This document shows, one piece after another, positions 48,801 to 55,396 of a DNA stretch of 64,000 nt. The notes under the pieces were generated by a model that was not told the origin of the DNA, searched no databases, and saw only the letters and a program-made list of their open reading frames with translations. A program made the position numbers and the translations under genes. The stretch comes from Candidatus Bilophila faecipullorum. GTDB taxonomy: Bacteria > Desulfobacterota > Desulfovibrionia > Desulfovibrionales > Desulfovibrionaceae. The first letter of the stretch is position 1; every line of letters starts with the position of its first letter. Location of the stretch: positions 30,028 to 94,027 of the forward strand of contig CALVEZ010000010.1 in the NCBI GenBank assembly GCA_944326695.1, given 5' to 3'.

Positions 48801-49400
48801 CTGATGCGTCTGGGGTTGCGCTCCCTTGAAGATGCCCGCGAAATGGGGGACAAGGCCACCATCAAATGCGCCGTGCTGGTCACGAGCATCCGGGAAATCC
48901 TCAACAAACGCGGAAATCGTATGGCTTTCGTGGCCGTGGAGGATTTGACGGCCTCGGGGGAAGTGACGTTTTTTACCGAGGAATTGAATGCGGGCCGGGA
49001 ACTTCTCCATTCCGAACAGCCTCTTTTGTTGACCGCGACCATCGACAACCGCGAAGGAGGGTCCTACTCTCCTGAAGGGGGAGGCGAGGACGCCGATGAT
49101 GAGCCCCCGGTACGCGAAATCAAGCTGCGCGGCGTGTCCGTGCAGTCTCTCGCGGACGTCTGCTCCAACAGCGACGCTCCCGTATCGTGGGAACTTGACG
49201 CTTCCCGGCTGAACGCCGAAGGTATCGAAACACTTAAAGCGATACTTGAGCGTCATAAGGGCGGTACGGAAGTTCAATTGAGTTTCTGCTTGGAGGGCAC
49301 CCTCTGCCGCGTCCAGCTCGGGCCCCGCTGGTCCATCACGCCCGGCCCCGCGTTTCAGCAAGACATGCACCGATGGTGTTCCGCCGCGCTTGTCCAATAA
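45870..49400 (+). CDS. dnaE: DNA polymerase III alpha subunit
   Basis: Replicative polymerase, type DnaE1. The 1176-aa protein starts with the PHP domain ([28 protein letters not shown]), then the palm with [35 protein letters not shown] and the [10 protein letters not shown] catalytic aspartates near 401-410, the fingers ([30 protein letters not shown]), a helix-hairpin-helix, and the OB domain. Length is normal. queD begins 26 bp after the stop. Confidence 0.98.
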   Translation: [1176 protein letters not shown]

Positions 49401-49425
49401 CCCTAATGAAAAAGAAAGGAAGACA

Positions 49426-49809
49426 ATGTCTCAGCCTCTGTGGAAGCTTACAGTCCGTTCCGAATTTTGCGCCGCCCACGCCCTGCGCCATTATCAGGGC
49501 AAATGCGAACGCCTTCATGGGCACAATTACGCCGTGGAAGTGTCCGTCCAAGGCGGCCAGCTTACCCCGAATACGGAACTTTTGATGGATTTCGGCGACC
49601 TGAAAGCCCTTTTGAAGAAAACGCTGGAACCGCTGGATCACCAGCATATCAATGAAGTGCCGCCTTTTGACGTCTCCAATCCCTCTTCGGAAAACTTGGC
49701 CCGCTACATTTGGCAACAAATGGCCCCCGCACTTCCTCCGACGGTGAGGATGCATAGCGTGACCGTAGCGGAAAAAGGCATCCAGTCCGCCACCTATATG
49801 GAAGAGTAA
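49426..49809 (+). CDS. queD: 6-carboxytetrahydropterin synthase
   Basis: Second step of queuosine precursor synthesis: dihydroneopterin triphosphate to 6-carboxytetrahydropterin. The 127-aa protein has zinc ligands His18, His31 and His33 (CAAHALRHYQGKCERLHGHNY) and the catalytic Cys27, with a Glu near the C-terminus in VAEKG. Start 49426 has AAGGAA 6 nt upstream. It follows dnaE by 26 bp and is followed by a likely terminator hairpin. Confidence 0.94.
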   Translation: MSQPLWKLTVRSEFCAAHALRHYQGKCERLHGHNYAVEVSVQGGQLTPNTELLMDFGDLKALLKKTLEPLDHQHINEVPPFDVSNPSSENLARYIWQQMAPALPPTVRMHSVTVAEKGIQSATYMEE

Positions 49810-49832
49810 CGATTCTCTTGACCGCGAAGACG

Positions 49833-49870
49833 CGGGCTGCGGCCGTCTCTACGCAGAAAGCCGCAGCCCG
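49833..49870 (+). terminator. Probable dnaE-queD terminator hairpin
   Basis: CGGGCTGCGG (49833-49842) pairs with CCGCAGCCCG (49861-49870) around an 18-nt loop; TGTTGTGCTGG follows, so the T-run is weak. Confidence 0.55.
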
Positions 49871-50304
49871 TGTTGTGCTGGCAGAGGAACATCGTTCTTA
49901 AGATATGCCGTCCACTAAAGAGAAGGCCACCCGGGTCACAGAACGCAGAGAAAAAGGCACCCTTCTCCCCTGCTTCTGAAGCTGGGGCAATACGGTCACT
50001 TTTTATTTCTTTTCCCTTTCGGTCTGAGGCCCCGACCGTGAGTTTTTTCTCCTCACCTTCCGGAAGGGACTTATAATCATTTTTTCAATGCGGAACTCGC
50101 TTTATCTCCAAAGGGCGGGACACCTGCGTGTGGCGCGGCCCCATACAGGACCGTGAGCCGGTTACGTACCGGCCCTTCAGGGGAGAGGATAGCCTCTCCC
50201 CTTCATTATGGGGTGTTCCGTGAATTATCGCTTCCCTTTTGAAAAAGGATCAGGCATACTAGGAAAAGGAACTAACAGTAGTAACCCCTTTCAAAGGACA
50301 GGCG
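49871..50304. other. Intergenic region with several hairpins
   Basis: About 430 bp without a supported gene. It has a CGGTC/GACCG stem followed by TGAGTTTTTT (50020-50046), a GCCGG-TTACGTA-CCGGC stem (50157-50173), and a GGGGAGAGG-ATAG-CCTCTCCCC hairpin (50180-50201). The last two lie 100-150 bp before the small gene at 50305 and may be part of its leader or a separate small RNA. No known riboswitch pattern was recognised. Confidence 0.45.
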
Positions 50305-50550
50305 ATGATTTCCAGACGGCAAAAAATGGTCACATTGTGGAAGTGGGTCCGGTTTATCGAAATTGTCCAGCCGGATAACGCTTTGGTCAAAAACCTCAAG
50401 CTCGATGGCCTCTATTCTTCCGATTTCTCCGCCTTGAATGAGGAAATCCTTGATCATTATGGTTCCATAGAAAAGCAGTACAAGGCCGTCTATGCGGACA
50501 CCGAGCAGCATCGGACGGTGAAAGAAACCATCAATACCATGTATTCCTAA
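50305..50550 (+). CDS. Small hypothetical protein
   Basis: An 81-aa protein without recognised family: a basic, aromatic N-terminus (MISRRQKMVTLWKWVRFIEI) followed by an acidic, predicted helical part (DFSALNEEILDHYGSIEKQY). It has a plausible AAAGGA ribosome site and no signal peptide. Codon use looks like the neighbouring genes. It might be a small regulatory or toxin-antitoxin type protein, but nothing in the sequence decides this. Confidence 0.5.
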   Translation: MISRRQKMVTLWKWVRFIEIVQPDNALVKNLKLDGLYSSDFSALNEEILDHYGSIEKQYKAVYADTEQHRTVKETINTMYS

Positions 50551-50608
50551 AAAGCCCGGGGAGGCCGCCTTCCTTTTTTTCATGACAAAGAAGCGGCGTG
50601 CGAATAGA

Positions 50609-50642
50609 AGAGACCCTGTCGGCAAACGTCGGCAGGGTCTCT
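50609..50642 (-). terminator. Terminator of the small Lys/Ser-rich gene
   Basis: AGAGACCCTG (50609-50618) pairs with CAGGGTCTCT (50633-50642); TTCTATTCG follows on the minus strand. The loop repeats CGGC-like sequence. Confidence 0.6.
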
Positions 50643-50662
50643 TGGTTATTGTAGAAAAGGAG

Positions 50663-50821
50663 TTACTTCTTGGACTTCATGCTTTCCTTGGAACCTTCGC
50701 TCTGCTTTTTGGGATCGCCGATGGTTTCCTTGGACTTGCTGGTCGACTTGCTGTTGGAAGAGCCTTTCATTTCGTGGCCGGATTCTTTGCCTTTTTCACG
50801 ATGGTCTTTCGTCGTAGCCAT
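50663..50821 (-). CDS. Small Lys/Ser-rich protein
   Basis: A 52-aa highly charged protein read directly from the sequence: MATTKDHREKGKESGHEMKG then SSNSKSTSKSKETIGDPKK and a Lys-rich end. An AGGAG ribosome site lies 7 nt before the ATG and a strong hairpin lies 20 bp after the stop, which supports a real gene. It has no hydrophobic segment and is predicted disordered; the composition recalls small stress or DNA-compaction proteins (KGG-type), but no motif confirms this. Confidence 0.6.
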   Translation of the reverse strand: MATTKDHREKGKESGHEMKGSSNSKSTSKSKETIGDPKKQSEGSKESMKSKK

Positions 50822-51139
50822 GTGTGACTCCTATGGATGTTGATAAGGTTGGTTGAAGGTGAGGTGAGTCCAACTACCTCTGGAAAAAGTAAAAATGATT
50901 TTATCCGGCCTTTCCATGAGTATTCCCAACCCCCTCGATTTTCTCACTCTCCCCTGCTCCCTTCCTTAGTGCGGGATTTTCGGTCTTCCACGTGCATGGA
51001 CCGCGACGCGGCAGCCTGCCCCTGCCCGGCCCTTCCCATATTTACAGCTTTTCCCGAGGCTGGTATCCTTTTACCGCTTGGTCTTTCATACGAAGGCCTT
51101 TTAGCTGTTTTTTTCTTGGGAGATGGTTCTTGAAATAAA
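50822..51139. other. Intergenic region, no gene recognised
   Basis: About 320 bp between the small Lys/Ser-rich gene and the FmdB terminator. Open frames on both strands here are short and of biased composition without ribosome sites. Leader and promoter of the small minus-strand gene presumably lie here; no clear sigma-70 pair was found. Confidence 0.4.
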
Positions 51140-51171
51140 GAACGCCCGCATTGCACAGAATGCGGGCGTTC
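51140..51171 (-). terminator. FmdB-like gene terminator
   Basis: GAACGCCCGCATT (51140-51152) pairs perfectly with AATGCGGGCGTTC (51159-51171), loop 6 nt, followed on the minus strand by TTTATTTC. Confidence 0.75.
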
Positions 51172-51173
51172 TC

Positions 51174-51425
51174 CTAGAGGGTTCCGCACCCTCCCGAACA
51201 GCCTCCTCCCCCGCAGGGGCCTCCGCCTCGCAGCGGCTTGGGAGGCATGGGGCGCACCGGCCCTACCTTGAAAGGCATGGCCCCTTTCTTAAGGCTAGGC
51301 GCGCATACCAGCCGTTCCGTTTCCGTGCTGCCGCACTGCGGGCACGGCGGACACGCTGCTTCGGGGCTCGTCATGTCTTCGAATTCATGAGAACATGCGG
51401 TGCAGTAAAAATCGTACATGGGCAT
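51174..51425 (-). CDS. FmdB-family zinc ribbon protein
   Basis: An 83-aa protein with the N-terminal FmdB zinc ribbon (MYDFYCTACSHEFE, then CPQCGSTETERLV) and a Gly/Cys-rich C-terminus (GGGPCGGGGCSGGCGTL). The family is widespread and annotated as putative regulatory protein from a link to formamidase; its molecular role is not established. A GGAG ribosome site lies 9 nt upstream. A single gene with its own terminator. Confidence 0.85.
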   Translation of the reverse strand: MPMYDFYCTACSHEFEDMTSPEAACPPCPQCGSTETERLVCAPSLKKGAMPFKVGPVRPMPPKPLRGGGPCGGGGCSGGCGTL

Positions 51426-51599
51426 AAGGACATCTCCCTTGGGATAAAAGGATTGCTTCGGCTATTATAGCCAGTATCCGCCCCCTGACAAGATGCCTCG
51501 GGTCCGAAGAAAGAAGCTGCCTCGGTCGAGCTCTTCCTTCCACCGGGCTTGCCAAGATTCACTTCCTGTGCCAAACACGGTGTGGTCGTTTTTTGCCCT

Positions 51600-52241
51600 A
51601 TGTTATTTTTTCGTCGATCTTTTCCTTTTCTTTTTTTCTGCCTGCTGGCGGCTTCCTTTTTTTGTTCCGTGGAGGATGCCCCGGCTCAAGGGGGCGAGGG
51701 ACGGCCTACGCTGGAATTGTCGGCTTTGGGTACTCCATCTTCGGAGAGTAGCTCACCCAAATTGCTCTTGCGCTCCTTCACCGTAGAAACATTGCCTGAC
51801 GGGGTCCATGTAAGCACGGGGCTCGGGATGGAACAGGAAGGCATCGTCCGTTCCCAGTTACGGGACGGCGCGGTTATGACCCTGCAATGCAAGCTCTCCC
51901 TTATTCGCGTGCGCACCCTTCTCACCAACCAGATTATAGCGGAAGAGGTGCGCGATTATCAGTTGCGGTATGATCTGCTGACCCGGGAATTCATCCTTTC
52001 CTCCCCCCATCATCCCATTGTGCGGCAAAAGCAGTTCGCCGCTCTTATAGCGTCCGCCTGGGGACATCTGGAATTTGTGTTGCCCCTGCGGGCACCTTTG
52101 CAATCCGGGCAGACCTACCGTGTCCTTCTTCAGGTGACGCTCGAACATGCGGAAGTTCCTCCGTGGCTGGAAAAAGCGCTTTTTTTCTGGTCGTGGGAAG
52201 TGACTCCCCCTCTCTCATTCTCACAGGAATTCGTCTTCTGA
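51600..52241 (+). CDS. DUF4390 domain protein
   Basis: A 213-aa exported protein with a hydrophobic signal (FFRRSFPFLFFCLLAASFFC) and a DUF4390-like body (LLRSFTVETLPDGVHVSTGL, VRDYQLRYDLLTREFIL, WLEKALFFWSWEV). It is directly upstream (18 bp) of the NtrY-type sensor kinase gene, an arrangement common in proteobacteria, so a periplasmic signal input or cofactor role is likely by context. Start 51600 is the first ATG; the TTG at 51549 is possible. Function is unproven. Confidence 0.82.
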   Translation: MLFFRRSFPFLFFCLLAASFFCSVEDAPAQGGEGRPTLELSALGTPSSESSSPKLLLRSFTVETLPDGVHVSTGLGMEQEGIVRSQLRDGAVMTLQCKLSLIRVRTLLTNQIIAEEVRDYQLRYDLLTREFILSSPHHPIVRQKQFAALIASAWGHLEFVLPLRAPLQSGQTYRVLLQVTLEHAEVPPWLEKALFFWSWEVTPPLSFSQEFVF

Positions 52242-52259
52242 AGCTGAACGAGGCATAGC

Positions 52260-54449
52260 ATGACCGCACAGGAGAAAGTCGTCCAGATAGGCGTACCTGA
52301 CGAGCGTGAGCGCCGTCGCAGACGCTATGAGCTGCTGGCGGCTTTTCTCCTTCTGCTTCTGGTGCTGGGAGGCACTTGGACGCAGCTCACCCTGTACGGG
52401 GTGGATTCATGGATGTTCATCGCCCTGCTGAACATCAATTCCATTTTCATGCTGATCGTGCTTTTTCTGGTGGCGCGCAATGTGGTCAAGCTGATCATGG
52501 AGCGGCGGCGGAAAGTCTTCGGCGCGCAAATCCGTACCCGTCTCGTCGTCGTTTTCGTTTCCCTTTCTTTGATCCCCACCGTGATCATGTTTTTGGCATC
52601 GAACCGGGTGGTCGCCACCAGCGTGGACTATTGGTTCACCCGGCAGACGGAAAGCTCTCTTCAAGCTGCGCTGGATGTGGGGCAGAGTTTTTATGCAGCC
52701 GCAGCGGAACGCTTGCGTTCCCGATCCGACGCCATCGTAGAAGAAGCGGCCCAGCGGCACATCGCATGGACGGGGAATGCCATCAACGCCCTGCTCCGCA
52801 CCAAGCAAAAGGAATACGGCCTGACCTTGCTGGGCATCATTTCGCCTGAGCAAAAGGAACGCTACTGGTATGCCCCCAGCGCTTTTACGGAGGGTTGGCA
52901 GGAGGCGCGCAAGCGCATCGACTGGGAACACGTGGCCAAAAACACGTTTGGCTCTCTTCTCTGGGCCACTGATGATGCGGATTATGTCATCGGCGTGCAG
53001 GCGCTGCACGGGGGGAAGCAGGGCTACCTTATCACTGCGGAAAGCATCGGACAGGGGCTGCTGGCCAAGCTGGAAAGGATATCCAAGGGATTTGAGGAGT
53101 ACGCCCAGCTTAAGCAGTTGAAGAAACCATTGAAGGTTTCCTTTTTGCTGATTCTCGGCGTACTTGGGATGATCACCATTTTTGGGTCCGTCTGGTTTGG
53201 CTTCCGGCTTTCCAAGGAGCTGACGGCCCCCATTTTGGCTCTGGCCCACGGTACCACGCGCATCGCCCAGGGCGATCTTGATTTCCGACTGGAAGACAAA
53301 GGCGCGGACGAATTGGGGATTCTCGTGCAGTTCTTCAACCGGATGGCTGGCGACTTGCAGGAAGGGCGCGCCAATCTCACGCGGGCCAATACCATGCTGG
53401 CGGAGCATAACCGTTACATCGAAACCGTTCTCGACAATATCACCACCGGCGTCATCACATTGGATGCGGAAGGCCGCATCATGACCATGAACAAGGCGGC
53501 ATGCTCCATTTTCGAGGCGGACGCAGCTCGTTTGCAGGGGCGTAATCCTGCGGATTTTCTTCCTCACACCTACGCGGATGTTTTTGTTTCCATGTTGGAA
53601 ACGCTGCGCGAACACCCGGAACAAAACTGGCAACGGCAGGAAGATTTTCTCCTTGGGGATCGCAGCTGGAAGCTCGTCCTCCATGCCATCGCCCTTGCCG
53701 GCCCGGGGGGTATCCGTGCCTACGTTGTGGTGGTCGAGGACATTACGGAACTGGAAAAAATGCAGCGCATGGCGGCGTGGCGGGAGGTAGCGCGGCGCAT
53801 CGCCCATGAAATCAAGAATCCCCTTACTCCCATCAAACTCTCGGCCCAACGGCTGGATCGCAAGTTCGGCAAAGCTGTTTCCGATCCTGCTTTTGGGCAA
53901 TGCACCGAGCTTATCGTCAAGCAAGTGGAACGGCTGCAAGAGATGGTGCAGGAGTTTTCCGCCTTCGCGAAACTCCCGGAAGTCCAGCTTGCGCCGGGGG
54001 ATGTCGCTCCTCTTTTGCGGGAACTGGTGACGCTGTTCAAGACCAGCCATAGTGCCATTGAGTGGGATTTGCACTTGCCGGAACACTTGCCTTCCATCGC
54101 CATGGATGCGGCGGCGCTTCACCGTGCCCTTCTGAACATTTTCACCAATGCCGCCGAAGCGCTGGAAACGTTGCCGCCCGAGACCCCCAAACGGGTGCGC
54201 ATTACGGCGGTCCATGACCGTGGCCGGGGGAGCCTGCGGCTTGTCGTTTCCGACAATGGTCCCGGCTTGTTGCCGGAAGAACGCGAGCGCATGTTTGAAC
54301 CCTACTTTTCCCGCAAGAAAGGCGGGACCGGTTTGGGGCTTGCTATCGTCAAGTCCATTGTGGCTGACCATCGCGGTACGATCCGGGCTGTAGGGGCGGA
54401 AGGCAACGGTACCTCTATGGTCCTTGAGTTTCCCCTTTTCCGAGCCTAG
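52260..54449 (+). CDS. NtrY-type sensor histidine kinase
   Basis: A 729-aa membrane kinase. Three N-terminal membrane segments (about 25-45, 48-72, 100-118), a periplasmic or extracytoplasmic part to about 290, a fourth membrane segment near 291-312, HAMP, a PAS domain (YIETVLDNITTGVITLDAEG), HisKA with the phosphorylated His516 in RRIAHEIKNPLTPIK, and HATPase_c with NIFTNAAEAL, SDNGPGLLPEER and KGGTGLGLAIVKSIV. NtrY pairs with the sigma-54 activator NtrX; no response-regulator gene follows here, only an AT-rich region and a terminator. Confidence 0.93.
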   Translation: MTAQEKVVQIGVPDERERRRRRYELLAAFLLLLLVLGGTWTQLTLYGVDSWMFIALLNINSIFMLIVLFLVARNVVKLIMERRRKVFGAQIRTRLVVVFVSLSLIPTVIMFLASNRVVATSVDYWFTRQTESSLQAALDVGQSFYAAAAERLRSRSDAIVEEAAQRHIAWTGNAINALLRTKQKEYGLTLLGIISPEQKERYWYAPSAFTEGWQEARKRIDWEHVAKNTFGSLLWATDDADYVIGVQALHGGKQGYLITAESIGQGLLAKLERISKGFEEYAQLKQLKKPLKVSFLLILGVLGMITIFGSVWFGFRLSKELTAPILALAHGTTRIAQGDLDFRLEDKGADELGILVQFFNRMAGDLQEGRANLTRANTMLAEHNRYIETVLDNITTGVITLDAEGRIMTMNKAACSIFEADAARLQGRNPADFLPHTYADVFVSMLETLREHPEQNWQRQEDFLLGDRSWKLVLHAIALAGPGGIRAYVVVVEDITELEKMQRMAAWREVARRIAHEIKNPLTPIKLSAQRLDRKFGKAVSDPAFGQCTELIVKQVERLQEMVQEFSAFAKLPEVQLAPGDVAPLLRELVTLFKTSHSAIEWDLHLPEHLPSIAMDAAALHRALLNIFTNAAEALETLPPETPKRVRITAVHDRGRGSLRLVVSDNGPGLLPEERERMFEPYFSRKKGGTGLGLAIVKSIVADHRGTIRAVGAEGNGTSMVLEFPLFRA

Positions 54450-54548
54450 TTTTTCCCTACCCCACTGTCTCTGATTGTAAACGGTTTTTATACAAAGGGA
54501 GGTGGGAAGTGGTTTTATGGGATGGTTTTGTAAGTCTGATGGTGTTGT

Positions 54549-54566
54549 AATAAAATTTACATAATT
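54549..54566. repeat. 18-bp direct repeat, copy 1
   Basis: AATAAAATTTACATAATT occurs here and again at 59335-59352, each followed within one base by AAAA and, slightly later, ATTATG. The two copies bracket the lipoprotein, adiC and adiA genes. Confidence 0.7.
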
Positions 54567-54582
54567 TAAAAATTATGGCCTT

Positions 54583-54638
54583 AAAAAAGGAATTTACAGA
54601 GTTTAGCTAGCAGCTAACTCTGTAAATTCCTTTTTATT
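54583..54638. terminator. Bidirectional terminator between ntrY-like gene and lipoprotein gene
   Basis: A long stem (arm AAAAAGGAATTTACAGAGTT near 54584-54603, partner 54615-54636, single bulge, small loop) gives a T-run on each strand. Confidence 0.88.
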
Positions 54639-54642
54639 TTTC

Positions 54643-55014
54643 TTATTGGCTCAGACGGGGATCATTCTTTTCCACACATCTGAACGTTACTTCTGCTATG
54701 CCACCCCGCCATGTAGGTTGCGAGGTCAATTGTTCAATGTAGACTTCCTTATTGATGCTGTCGCAGGCACGCTTGGCTTGAGCCACCACGTATTCACGGG
54801 CTCCTGATGTCCCGCCCTGAAACGTCATCAATTCCACAGAAAGAGTATGCGCCTCTTCATCGGAAACAATGGGGGCCTCCGCTGCGGCTTCTGTAACCTC
54901 TTCCGCCGCCTCCGTTTCACCTGCCTTGATTCCGGTGGAAAGGTCGGGGTCGGTACCAGCCGCACAGCCCATAAGAAGCAAGAGGGCTGCTCCAATCATG
55001 CAAAGTCTTTTCAT
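54643..55014 (-). CDS. Small lipoprotein of unknown function
   Basis: A 123-aa predicted lipoprotein: MKRLCMIGAALLLLMGCAAG has a lipobox LMGC with the acylated Cys17. An acidic Glu/Ala-rich linker (ETEAAEEVTEAAAEAPIV) is followed by a small globular domain with two cysteines (KRACDSINKEVYI, VTFRCVEKNDPRL). The start at 55014 has AGGATA 9 nt upstream; the longer frame lacks support. It faces away from the adiC gene, sharing the 380-bp control region. Confidence 0.8.
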   Translation of the reverse strand: MKRLCMIGAALLLLMGCAAGTDPDLSTGIKAGETEAAEEVTEAAAEAPIVSDEEAHTLSVELMTFQGGTSGAREYVVAQAKRACDSINKEVYIEQLTSQPTWRGGIAEVTFRCVEKNDPRLSQ

Positions 55015-55396
55015 CTTTTTTATCCTGTTCTCAACATGGTGGAAAAAAGCGGGTGCTCGGGAAGCCCGCCGCCGTGCGTCGCTTTCGCACCGCCCAGGGC
55101 ATCCAGCTGACGACAATGAGGAACACCGCTTTCGAGCGACATCATGCACGGTATAAAAAAATGATGAGTTGTCAAGCATTCTAGCCGGAAATCATCTCCG
55201 GGAAACTTTCGCCCCGCCCTCTTCACTGGATATTTTCTTTTCCTCCTTTTCTTCTTTTTCGTATACCTCCCCCTGCCCTGTCCTACGATAAATAAGTGAA
55301 ACTATAATTGAATCAATGGGATATGGATTCTATCCCGGACAGGTGGCAGTTCAGCATTCATGTACAGAGCCCGTTTACGGCAAGGGAGGCGACACG
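55015..55396. other. Divergent control region of lipoprotein gene and adiC
   Basis: About 380 bp with no gene. It contains the minus-strand promoter for the lipoprotein and a plus-strand TATAAT (55303-55308) for adiC with a weak -35. A small hairpin GGGATA/TATCCC (55318-55336) follows the putative adiC start site. Confidence 0.5.
55148..55175 (-). promoter_or_regulatory. Putative lipoprotein gene promoter
   Basis: TTGACA on the minus strand (55170-55175) with TACCGT (55148-55153) 16 nt downstream. The -35 is perfect, the -10 weak. Confidence 0.5.

Noticed and set aside
45831..49397. A 1188-codon minus-strand frame opposite dnaE
   Set aside because: Same cause: antisense shadow of a long GC-rich gene, no recognisable domain and no ribosome site.
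50837..51133. Open frames on both strands between the Lys/Ser-rich gene and FmdB
   Set aside because: No ribosome sites, biased composition, and one overlaps the FmdB terminator.
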